Shown here piece after piece: positions 51,201-61,400 of a stretch of DNA of 64,000 bases. The position numbers and the translations under genes are program-made. Numbering within the stretch: position 1 is the first letter of the stretch; each line of letters opens with the position of its first letter. The notes beneath the pieces are model-generated. The model made no database searches, was not told the DNA's origin, and was given only the letters and a program-made list of their open reading frames with translations. This DNA is from Argopecten irradians (Eukaryota > Mollusca > Bivalvia > Pectinida > Pectinidae), in NCBI RefSeq assembly GCF_041381155.1, contig NC_091145.1:36843882-36907881 (forward strand), in the 5' to 3' direction.

Positions 51201-51909
51201 ATCTGACTTTGAAGATGGCTTTAGACCTGCATGCAGATGTTGAGCATACAATATATGACTGACAGTTTTTTTTTCTTAGATGACCTTTGGCTTCAGTCAA
51301 GGTCAAGGTCAAAAATATATTCCATTTGACAAACATTATTCTCTATCAAAAAACAGGCGCAGACAAATGGGTATTTTTCTTCAGTTACAGAAGTTCCTTA
51401 CTTTACATCATTACACATCATTGAAAAGTCTGAGCTTCAAATTTTACTTCAAGATAAAAAATTTAAAATTAATTAATTGTGTCCCGAAAAAAAACTCTGT
51501 AGCACTACTATATGGAATGAAGTAATGATTGTGCATGCACCAAAAGCAAATTAATGATCTTATATTATTTTTTGTGTTAATTAGATATATATATATATAT
51601 ATATTGTACATGATTAAACACCAACTTTTGTTCAAATGATGAGTACCGGTATAATTTATGCTGTCGGCGGTGGAGCTTCTTTAATAAAAATGCAGGTGAT
51701 CATGCCAATTTTACTTATATAAAAAATGCATTTACAATAGACATGTACCAGTGAGAAAACAAGATATTTATAACTTGTTATATTCATACCGTTCTATTGT
51801 TTCCATTACAGAATTAGGCCTTGTAGATGGACAGGAACTTTATGTAGCTGATCCCACCACACCAGCTACAGTGACCTTTAAACTGCAACTCGGCTCTAAC
51901 ATGGAGTGA
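36265..51909 (+). CDS. UBA3: NEDD8-activating enzyme E1 catalytic subunit
   Basis: Fifteen exons: 36253-36363, 36557-36637, 36929-37011, 40148-40228, 41538-41581, 41847-41911, 42290-42445, 42702-42804, 44611-44724, 45096-45149, 45449-45485, 49301-49382, 49677-49767 or 49777, 50044-50163, 51812-51909 (TGA). From ATG 36265 the product is about 435 residues, against 463 in the long human form, whose extra N-terminus may lie in an unseen exon. UBA3 pairs with NAE1, adenylates NEDD8, holds it as a thioester and passes it to UBC12. Visible motifs are [13 protein letters not shown] (nucleotide site, about 46), [46 protein letters not shown] and the catalytic Cys in NFPLCTIA (about 209, in line with human Cys237 after the N-terminal offset). 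The C-terminal ubiquitin-fold domain ends [18 protein letters not shown]. The exon 13/14 join is problematic: the strong donor at 49778 gives an in-frame stop, while the phase-correct GT at 49768 is weak. The gene is loaded with minisatellites. Confidence 0.96.
37029..38417 (+). repeat. 52-bp minisatellite in UBA3 intron 3
   Basis: About 26-27 units of ACATGTTACCTCTTCTTAGA joined to CATGCTGCTAAATGAGGCAC and ATTTAAAACAAT, starting 18 nt after the exon 3 donor. Each unit has a pyrimidine run and AG (CCTCTTCTTAG) that looks like a splice acceptor. Units alternate between CTTCTTAG and CTTTTTAG. Confidence 0.95.
38585..40025. repeat. Bivalve hairpin-ended repeat, copy 2
   Basis: It starts with the hairpin AGCTCACCTGGCCCGAAGGG / CCGGTGAGCT, then a GTCC-rich tract (38636-38670). 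Tandem units of about 155 nt (CAAATTTGGCCACAAACATC, GAACAGAACTTGTATAAATT) follow. It ends GATACAGGCCCTCTGGGCC / TCTTG. It is the reverse orientation of 28824-30740. The larger period 38840-39300 to 39300-39760 is repeated nearly unchanged, which shows unit-block amplification. It lies in UBA3 intron 3. Open frames here reflect the repeat and not a gene. Confidence 0.8.
40264..40771. mobile_element. MITE-like element, family TTAA-GGGACATGAACC, copy 2
   Basis: The ends are TTAAAGGGACATGAACCTAA and TTAGGTTCATGTCCCTTTAA. It shares inner sequence with 26215-27020 but is inverted and about 300 bp shorter. It lies in UBA3 intron 4. Confidence 0.75.
40797..41232 (+). repeat. 35-bp minisatellite in UBA3 intron 4
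   Basis: About 12 units of GGTGCTAACATGAATATTAG joined to AATCTGTAGGTTGTT, with a 35-nt period. The central units are identical and the last two are diverged (GAATTTTAAAATCC). It begins 26 nt after the MITE copy at 40264-40771. Confidence 0.95.
43070..44626 (+). repeat. 49-bp minisatellite copying the UBA3 exon 9 acceptor and exon start
   Basis: About 31-32 units of TTTCACTTTGGTGTTAGCGG joined to GGGTGAAGATAGACTGACTT and ACATGTATG. The last unit runs into exon 9, whose acceptor and first coding bases are GTGTTAG|CGGGGTTGAAGATAGAT. Each upstream unit therefore carries a copy of this 3' splice site and about 16 exonic bases. Splicing to an upstream copy would read Ala-Gly-Val-Lys-Ile-Asp and then TGA. 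Confidence 0.95.
45525..46690. repeat. Second bivalve hairpin-ended repeat family
   Basis: It starts with an inverted CCCCCGTGAAACGCG / TTTGCGGGGG hairpin and a GTCC/GTGC-rich tract (45565-45603). Tandem units of about 200 nt follow (GGGCTATAACTCGAAAACCG, AACTTTCTGTACATGTTAGG, CTAGTGCTCTAGTTGTGCC). It ends near GCGGGGGATAATGCCAAGC. The layout parallels the other hairpin-ended family without shared sequence. It lies in UBA3 intron 11. Confidence 0.7.
46764..48895 (+). repeat. 37-bp minisatellite in UBA3 intron 11
   Basis: About 57 units of GACAGTGCTTCCTCTGCTAT joined to GGTCAGTATCAGGGTCA. The period is 37 (one more than a multiple of 3) and no unit frame contains a stop, so all three plus frames stay open for long runs and cycle through the same peptide. 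Units toward both ends are more diverged. Damaged units cluster at 47210-47660. Confidence 0.95.
49511..49603. repeat. Foldback repeat in UBA3 intron 12
   Basis: CAACGAAATCACAACC (49519-49534) pairs exactly with GGTTGTGATTTCGTTG (49579-49594), with a 44-nt loop. It is probably the core of a small hairpin element. Confidence 0.7.
49860..51080 (+). repeat. Duplicated UBA3 exon 14 region (copies 49860-50215 and 50708-51080)
   Basis: The two blocks match from TTTAAATTTAATTTTCAATG through the exon to GTACGTTCAGGTGAACAGAG. The first copy contains the usable exon 14. The second lost the AG acceptor (TTCTGTCAAAT instead of TTCAGGTCAAAT) and has many single-base gains that break the frame. Between them lies a repeat with two copies of a GCCGCCATCTT / TTTTGAACTTCTTCTCAAGT unit (50225-50515) and two ends reading TTAAGGCCCTTTGG-CCTCTTG. 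Either a true tandem duplication or an assembly of two haplotypes could explain this. Confidence 0.85.
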
Positions 51910-51911
51910 AC

Positions 51912-52452
51912 TAATAGGACAAAGTGTTAGTACATGTCCATTGCGAATGTTACACCAATAGGACAAAGTGTTAGTACATGTACATTGCAAATGTTACACC
52001 AATAGGACAAAGTGTTAGTACATGTCCATTGCGAATGTTACACCAATAGGACAAAGTGTTAGTACATGTACATTGCGAATGTTACACCAATAGGACAAAG
52101 TGTTAGTACATGTACATTGCGAATGTTACACCAATAGGACAAAGTGTTAGTACATGTACATTGCGAATGTTACACCAATAGGACAAAGTGTTAGTACATG
52201 TACATTGCAAATGTTACACCAATAGGACAAAGTGTTAGTACATGTACATTGCGAATGTTACACCAATAGGACAAAGTGTGTTAGTACATGTACATTGCGA
52301 ATGTTACACCAATAGGACAAAGTGTTAGTACATGTACATTGCAAATGTTACACCAATAGGACAAAGTGTTAGTACATGTACATTGCAAATGTTACACCAA
52401 TAGGACAAAGTGTTAGTACATGTACATTGCAAATGTTACACCAATAGGACAA
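51912..52452 (+). repeat. 44-bp minisatellite in the UBA3 3'UTR
   Basis: About 12 units of AATAGGACAAAGTGTTAGTA joined to CATGTACATTGCGAATGTTA and CACC. It begins 3 nt after the stop codon. One unit (near 52278) has a two-base gain. If the 3'UTR is as inferred, the array is transcribed into mature UBA3 mRNA. Confidence 0.95.
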
Positions 52453-53300
52453 ACTATGCATCTCTGACATAAACCCAATTGTGAACTTTTGAATCAGTCT
52501 GACATCAAATGGTAGGGAGAATAAAGTAATAAATACACAGCTTACCTATAGTGCCAAGATGATCCAGCGTTCTGTTAACACGGGTGAGGACAGAACCTTA
52601 TTGAGGAGGAAGCATGTCAAGGATATAAACGTTGGCTGTATCACAGCTAGACTTGTAGTCATGTTGGTTATGTCTTAATTCTCTTTTACCTGTGAACTAA
52701 TCCTAATTCTATTTACCCAGGTACATTATACATGTGAACTAATCCACTAACTGTAGGTAAATGTGGTGTTCAGTCCTGTAAACTTCTATATTTTAGCAGC
52801 GATCATATCCATATGGTGCTTTGCTCCCTGGTTTTGTGCCATTGCATTTTCTGTACAACTTTATATCAAATTACTGTGAATGTACAAATTAATCATTCCT
52901 CTTTGCCAGCAGACTGTATAATGGTGTTGATCTGTCTGTCACTTCCACCTACATGACATTGTATTGTTGAGTATATATACCAAGGTTAGTGTAAATTGTA
53001 GATAAACCATCATTTAAGATAACCATTATTATTTCTGGGAAATGTTGTTCTGCTTGAAAAATTATTGAAATATTTCCAATTTAGTTTGATTATACAATAA
53101 ATACTTCCCACTGGCTAGCTAGAAGGGTTAACCTTTCTGGTGTTATAGTTGTATTCTCTACACAAATTGATTTTGAAATGAAAATAGCTATGTACAGTAG
53201 ATGTGAAAGAAGTTGGTATGTATACATGTGATGTACAAGTTTATTATGTAAAAGCTGTGATAAAAAGTGCTAATTATTTTGTAGAATTTGTCAATAAACT
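52453..53300 (+). other. UBA3: Probable UBA3 3'UTR
   Basis: Non-coding sequence after the minisatellite. Candidate polyadenylation signals are AATAAA at 53097-53102 and 53293-53298. The 3' end is inferred from these signals only. Confidence 0.5.
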
Positions 53301-54319
53301 GTCAACATGAGAACCATTGGTCCTGTGTTATTACATCAAACAATATGAATGACAGGTCACTCAATGCAGCTGTATCCAGTTTTGAGATACTTAAACAACT
53401 TGGGCTAAGTATATGTTTAGTCTGGCATTCTGCTAATTGTGAAGTCACAGCAATCGAAAGGTAGGACTTATTGTCCATAGGCAGTGGAAATGTAGCAAAT
53501 TCCAGCATCTTTCCTCTAGCTGTCAAAAAGCTATCCAAAGCCATGTTGAACCTTGGCATGGTATCGGTCTATAACCGTATACATTGCAGAAGCCTGGTAC
53601 ATCCTCAAATGACCATAGCTGTCTGGATGATTACAATATTGTGCTTCATAGCTAATCTGGAAGGATAAGTCCACCATTTTGATGTTAAATTATATATATA
53701 TATACACATGTAGAGTGCAATCTAAATCCGCTCCACTACAATACTCTGTATTATGCTCCATGAGTGCAATCTCATCAAAGAAGCCAAAAAGGTGGATAAT
53801 GATAATTAGCTTTTCAACGGTTGACAATATCCCATACTGATTAAATCACAGAATGAATGTCCCATTACTTAACAGCATGGGCCAGTTAGTTAAGGACATG
53901 CCATGTTAAAATGGTGGAGGAAAACTGGCCAAAAACCACTGACTACTATCTTGTTACTATCCCACGTGATTGAAAGTTGTTTGAATGCAACTATAAAAGT
54001 GTCAAAGCCCAGAGGCAATCCTGTCCACCTTATCCAGCATAGTCAGAAGTATTTTAAAACAAATTTGGACCTTGTGACATTTAATCCATGTATATCATTT
54101 CTTTGGAAACCTAGTTACTTATAATACTTGTAAACAGGATGATTTTGTTGCTATCAAATTTTAGTGCAGTCAGAAATTACAACTGAAGTAATTGCTATGC
54201 TAAACGACCTATAGAAAAAGCAAGTTAGTGCGATCATACAGGCTAAACAGCTTAAATCCAATATCCAGGGTTCAAAATATAAATTTTTCAGTACCAATCT
54301 TGGCTTGAGGAAAGAGTAA

Positions 54320-54525
54320 GATCTCGTTTACAGCGAGTGAACCGAAAGCGTGTACACGCCGTTTACTTAAACTACCTACCAGCTACGGTTCACTTGTACA
54401 GGCCATGCTGAAAAAAGCCCTGGATGTGTATACATTCAAACACAAAGATAGACTGTTGAAGTACATGGCACGTACATGCTTTCTGTTCACTCGCTGTAAC
54501 ACAGTAGTAACAGTATGAGATTAAT
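54320..54525. repeat. Foldback element
   Basis: ATCTCGTTTACAGCGAGTGA on the left faces TTCACTCGCTGTAACACAG near the right end. AAAGCGTGTAC also faces GTACATGCTTT. It is a small non-coding inverted-repeat element in the UBA3-RPL18A interval. Confidence 0.55.
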
Positions 54526-54765
54526 TATAAACAAACTTACTGGAACTTGTTTTTGTGGTATCTTAATTTCCTGTTCTCATCAACAACTTTTTGCAGCAAC
54601 TTCATTGTATTATTTAAAGGTTCTGCTGTACAGTACTTTTACTTATTAGTAATATGCCAGACTTTCTTCAAGGCCATTTATTTTTGCAATTTTCAAAACT
54701 AAATTACATGTCAAAATCATTTGGTTCACAGCACAGATATCAAAAGGGTTTGCCTTTTACCGTCC

Positions 54766-55330
54766 CCATATCCTTTTTGTGTCGTCTGCAACGCAAGGGC
54801 GACACATAGGTATCACTATGATGGCGTCTGGGAAATGGTTTCTGTGCGATAACTTTAGTATTTATTGTCCAGTTTCAACCAAATTTGGTATATTTGTTTA
54901 TGCATGCATCAATGAGATCTATCCGTCAATATTTGCAAGTTACGGGACTTGAAAATCATCAAAACAGATAAATCCATAGTTTCTGCTTGATAACTTATAT
55001 ATTGTCCGATTTCAACCAAATTTGGTGTATTACTTTATATCAATGTGATCTTGGACGAGTTCAACATTGGTCAAAATCCGTCAATATTTGCAAGAGTTAC
55101 AGGATTTTAATATCGTCAAAACAGATCAATCCATGGTTTCCGCTCGATAACTATATATTTATTGTATGATTGTATATCAAACAGATCTTGGAGTGGTTTG
55201 ATACTGGTCAAAATCCATCAATGTTTGCAAGAGTTACTGAACTTGATAACTTCACCTAATTATTAACAATGCTTTCAACTGTTAATAAGTTAACTTTTTG
55301 TGATGCTGTGGAGGCGACACATCCACTTCC
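54766..55330. repeat. Interspersed repeat with internal near-tandem units
   Basis: Units share TTTATTGTCCAGTTTCAACC-like, AAATTTGGT, CCGTCAATATTTGCAAG and AAAACAGATAAATCCAT words about 130-140 nt apart. GGCGACACA lies near both ends (54787-54797 and 55313-55322). It resembles the layout of the two hairpin-ended families, though no end hairpin is evident. Confidence 0.55.
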
Positions 55331-55479
55331 GTAGAACATAGCAAATGAAAAGGACCCTAATTACATAAGGGGAATCAATTTTATCCGAGAAGGATCCAAT
55401 TTTGTTGACTTTTGTGCAGTTGAAAAATAACCAAAAGACATGACTTTCCCAGACTGATATTTATTGATTAGAGCTTCAT

Positions 55480-58400
55480 TTAAAATGTAGTGTGTGGCCT
55501 AGTGGTTGTGAACCTGGGCTCGTGAAGCTTCTTTTGGATCCTGTGTGTCAATGGGAATCGGATCTTGGAGTTCTGCAGAAAACAAGCAAAGCATTCATAA
55601 ACAAGTTCTAGTCTAGGCTAATATTGGTGCCATTTATAAGGAAACACAATGTTATATGATGAATTGGAGTTTTAACATTTTGATGCACCTTGAATTTTTA
55701 CCACATGCAACAGAAATTCATACCCACCCTCCAAAACTATTAGACTTAATTTTTCTTTTATTGGAATAATCTGTACAAGTTGCATGTTAAAGTTTCATTG
55801 GCTTTAAGAATGGATATAAATCACACAATACAAGTAAATTTACAAGGAAATGTTAAACACTGTCAAAGTTATATAGGATTGCTTTACATGGAGTGAATTT
55901 CCATGGGGATTATTAGAGATTGTTTAGCATTGTTGCTTAAATTATATTCAACTCTTTGAGATTAAAAAAACTACATTAACTTTGTAATTAAACATTGAGT
56001 AAACTTACATGGAACTGTTTGACATTGGCCCTGCGTGTCTTACTGGCTTCCACTTCCTGAACTTTGATGATCTGAATAGTAGAAGATCTTGCCCTGTGTC
56101 TGGCTCCCATGTCACGGTCTACAACAAAAAGAAAATCCATTGAATGATTAGTCAAACAGCTGAAGGAAAATGAGATTTTTTGCAATAAAATGATTGGCTT
56201 TGATATACAATCTTTTAAAATTACACAAAGCATCAAATAAAAGACCAACTTAAATCATCATCCAGTTGTTATTTTGACATTTCATTTCTCGCTAATGCAA
56301 GCAATCTGTTACATCCATGATTCACTTCCTTTGTCATGAGAGGACAAGAAAGGCGACAGGTTGATTTTAATTTTGCACATTATATACCAACTTAAGAAAT
56401 GTGTTCTAAGCTGGAAAAGGATGTGCTAGTGCTACATGCATCATAAGAGAACAAAAGGTGATGTTTTTGTTTTACACAATATTAAACTCCTTAAGCAAAT
56501 ACCAGTGTGTACAAAATGTTCACTCAACTGTGTTGAATTTTCATTTTGATAATATATGTACCTGTATGTTTACCAAAATAAATACAATGTCTTATTCTAA
56601 AATGTTAAAACTCTTTATCTGATTTGTCTTTTGTAATTAAAACTCTACACAGAATGAATATGACAAACGTGTTATTTATTGAGGTTCTAATGAACCTAAT
56701 GTCATCAGCATTGCCATTATTGTATTAGAGGATGGAATAGCAAGATAATTTTCTGAATGAAAAAAAAACACCCTGATAAGTTGTAAATGAATGGTATCAA
56801 AATAACTCCTGTTACCATAACAAACTACCAGTAAAGTCCTATAAGTATTAATATTTGTTACATCCATGATTCACTTCCTTTGTCATGAGAGGACAAGAAA
56901 GGCGACAGGTTGATTTTAATTTTGCACATTATCTGCCAACTTAAGAAATGTGTTCTAAGCTGGAAAAGGATGTGCAATAAAACCATGTACAGCTGATCAT
57001 GACTTTAAAGCCTTATATATAAATTTTCTTCCGCTAAAATGTGCCCAAACCCTGTATTTTCATCAGTTTATCACACACTTTTTTGTGAAGAGTATTATCA
57101 AGTTTGTTACATCCATGATTCACTTCCTTTGCCATGACAGGACAAGAAAGGCGACAGGTTGATTTTAATTTTGCACATTATCTGCCAAAGCTAGAAACAA
57201 GTTCTAACCTGGAAAAGGATGTGCTTTCCTGACAATTAGTAGTGTAGAAATAATTAAACACTAAGATGTGAACCAAGTATCAATGCTATTACCAAATTCA
57301 AATTGAGGTTATTGATCAGAAAACTTCTTTTATTTCAGTGCATCAAAACTTAATGTTGTACAGATATTTCCAAATGCAATACATGCTTCTTTATTTATTT
57401 CTAAATTATGTAGCTGAAACATTCCATTTAAAATATTCCCTTTTTATAGAGGCTCCATAACAGATTAACATTTCAGCAAAAATATTAGATTGTAAGTAAA
57501 AATAATTTCAGCAAAAATACTAAGATTGTAAGTAAAAAACATTTCAGCAAAAATATTAGATTGCAAGTAAAAATCATTTCATCAACAATTTTAAAATTGC
57601 AATTAAAAAACATTTCAGCAAAAATATTAAGATTGTAAGTAATATCACTAAGTGCAATTAATATATGAAAATATTTTCAACTTTTGGCAAAAATACAAAA
57701 CACAGAACATTAACATTTAGCAATGTTTCATCCATGATTCACTTCCATTGTCATGAGAGGACAAGAAAGGCGACAGGTTGATTTTAATTTTGCACATTAT
57801 CTGCCAATCAGAGAAATATGTTCTAAGTTGGAAAAGGATGTGCACTTTGAAATGCCATAATACCTCACCATTTAGTATTAAATAATATGTTGTATATAAA
57901 ATTACAGATTTGGAGAATTTTACATTTTATTTTGATAAGGTTTGAAGGAATCTATATTTTAATGCCTTAATTAATTAATTCCTTTAAAAAATGTGTTTAT
58001 TTTTCTATAACAATACACAAGATGTCCCACCATATCAAAATAGATTAAAACATTAAATCTTCAATTTCTTCAATAGTCGATGAATCTTAGTCATCTGTAT
58101 ATCAAAATTTATCCACACCTGTTATGTCTTGAGAAACCAATTAAGTCTTGGTATTTAAACTTAAGTTGTTGAGTACTGCCCTTTCCTCAAGGTTTAGAAA
58201 AATTAGGTTAGGTACATCATTTTATTTTATCACACAGTACAACTACTTTTTATTTTCAAAAGCATCTAACAAACTGCTCAGTAGAGGTAACGCTTAGGAT
58301 TTGAAATCATTTGATATCATAGGTGTCCTAAGTATTCATCATAGCAGCAGACAGTCTTCTAAAACACTTCTAAAAATGGTGTATTGTTATGAAACATATA

Positions 58401-61400
58401 TCCCACCCCTGGACTCCAGATTTTGGATAGATGATCATTTCATATTACATTGTGATCTCCTTTTGATTCTGATGCCGTGTTTGTAGGCACAAATGTACAA
58501 TGTGTAACATCGTACATTGGTTTTTAGAGAAAACATAAATTTAGCCTTAAACTCTAATGACCAATAACTAATCAATAACTAAACTAAAGAACAAACAACT
58601 TTGTGATAATTAATGACAAAAAACTTCAGTGATTCCTGGGCCCAAACAATTAGTTAACAGAATAGCCCTTTAATAGTGTATTACTGGACCATCCTACTTA
58701 CAGCACTGTGTGACGGCACCAGCAGCGGTCAAGTCTCTGTACTCCCTGTACATGTTGTGGTTGCCACTTCGTGACACGTAACGCAGCCAGATACCAATGT
58801 TCTTGATCTTTTCTGGTCTCTTCTCATAGATCTAAACAAAATATTACAAGGAAACTAGTCATCTTCTGGTTTCCATTAAGAGCTAGTTCTTCTTGTTACA
58901 ATGTTTAAATTTCTTTTAATCCAATTGTCATCACATTGTACACAAATCTTGAACTATATAAATCATTATACATTTATTTCATATAGTAGGAGTGTCACGG
59001 TTAACCGAAAATATGGTTAACCGAAAAATTCAACCGTACGGTTCGGTTCGGTATGATAATTCTTAGTTTCGGTTCGGTTCATTAAAAAAATAACTGTCCT
59101 ATAATACCTGTAATTTACGCGTATAAACTGAATTGCAGATTATTTCATTGAAAATACGGCGAAGTTGTTTGTCAGAATCCCGAGAAATACACCTGTTGAC
59201 CGACATATATGTGTAACACGTGTGCAAGTTCAGTCATTCAGAAGATCGTTTTTTGCTGTCTGCGGACATTTTTTTGCACATACTTAATATCTAAATGATA
59301 TATTTCACTTATTGTTTGATATTTTATATTTGATGATTTTTTTTATTATATTTTTTTTCGATAACAATCTTGCAGAATATCGGCAGCTAAATCAAGCCGC
59401 CATTGTGTTGCCGATTGTAAACAATCGCGTATTTGCGGCCAAATACGGTAAACCATTTTACGATTGAACATGCACCTGCTACGTAATAATGTTTATCTCT
59501 ATTATAATTCCAGTGCATAATACTTTTTAAACACTTTTTCTGAGATAATACCAATGTATTGATTTGCGGTAAAACTTACGATTTTCACATGTCAATCATC
59601 ACATAATAATGCGTCATGAAGGATACGAGAAAAGTTTTAGTGATGAAATAATGTATCATAAAGGATACGAGGACATATATCTCTCTGTGACTGATTAATG
59701 TGTCAATAGTACTGAATGAGTTAAAAAGATAAGAAAATGTTCAATTATGTTTATTTAAAGATGTTCCACTGCTGACAGATCATAAATGATACTCATTACT
59801 CAATATTTGAATAAAAATTGGTATTCAATCGCGTTATATGTCTAATTAAGACACAAAATGATATGAAATAATTAATGAATTTCTTTCCTGCATGCACTTT
59901 TAGAACTTCAATCTATATAGGATATAGTGCTGTGGATTATTTTTCAGGACGCAATTAATTATATATTTTTAATTAGAAGTAAAATTTTGATAAAGAAAAA
60001 AACTATTTGTTGAAGTGATATACCATCTTTAAATCTAAAGCAAAACTTGTTTTTGATAGAAAATAGACTTAAAAACTGTTCAATTAAGATTTGTCTGAAC
60101 CGAACCAAAAAAAACGAAAACCGATCAAAAGAAGTTAAACCGAACCGAGCTGAAAAAAACATGAACCGGGACATCCCTATCAGATAGTGCCTTCTATATG
60201 ACAATAACTAAATCAACTGTTGGGTTAAATACATTATGAGATTAACTGAATCAGCTGTTTGATTGAAAACATCAATTCAGAGACCATTTTACTAAAAAGA
60301 ATGACTCGGAACATTTTCAAAAAAAGACACACATGTATAAATTCCCAGAAACCTATTATGATAGGTGTCATTTTTGAAAAGTTGAGGTCAATGACCAAAG
60401 GGCCATCTGATATCATTGAATCAACTTTTTGATTCATTATATACCTTCTGACAGCAAAGAATTTCACCCTGGGTCCTTTTCATCTTCCTGAGTTGGGTGA
60501 CAAAGTACCAGAACCTTGACTTGGCAGTGCATTTGTCTGGGGCGAAGATCCTCATCTGGTACAGAGATGGGGTTCTGTTCTTGTCAGTGGGCAACATGCG
60601 CCCAATGACTTTGTATTCGGTCAACTGAAAACAAAAGAAAAATTGTTAATAGGCTCCAATTTTTGTCTAAAGGCTGCTTAGCGATGGTTAATGGCATTGG
60701 CATTTATGGTTGGCATTCATGGATAAAGTAGACACTAAACAGAAATGCAGCAGTTTTCAGGGGTAGAATTTACTTTTTAAGCCACTATCCATTTTCGGCG
60801 AGTTGGTAAAATTTCAACTCACCAAATCAGAAATTTTCTTGCCGCTTTGAAAGTTAACTTAAAAGCAACAAAATTCACTGGTTTTTTTCATATTCATTTC
60901 TTGTAGGCAACGATAAATGTGCAAACAATTTTAGTGTCACTGTAGAGTAAAGTAACAATAACTTATTATTAGAATGTGGCACTCTATACAATTGAAAACT
61001 AGTTACATATGATTAAAGTATCATGCAAGTATAATATTTTTCATCTTGCCATTTCAAAAATCAACTCGCATCTTGCCAGTTGGCGAGTGTTAATTTCGAA
61101 CCCCGAGTATGTGGCTGATTGTTTTACTTAAACTGCTGATCGATTTCAAAATCACATCACTGTTTTCTCTTATTATGATGATCAAGCATTTCATCTTGTT
61201 TACTCGTTCCATGCAATCTTGTTTACAGTATTGATCCAACCATGCAGAACTGTTTGGAACTACATACAAGCCACTCGGGTTGTATCCAGAAATTTATTGT
61301 CAAACAGAAATATATTGACAAAGATATCTTTCAATGGTTTGCTACTTACTGGATAAATGTCTTTTTTGAAAAACACCCAACATAGAATGGAACAATATTG

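Noticed and set aside
57468-57640. Tandem micro-exons (TTTCAG ... GTAAGT in each unit)
   Set aside because: The splice-like words are on the plus strand, while the host gene RPL18A is read on the minus strand.
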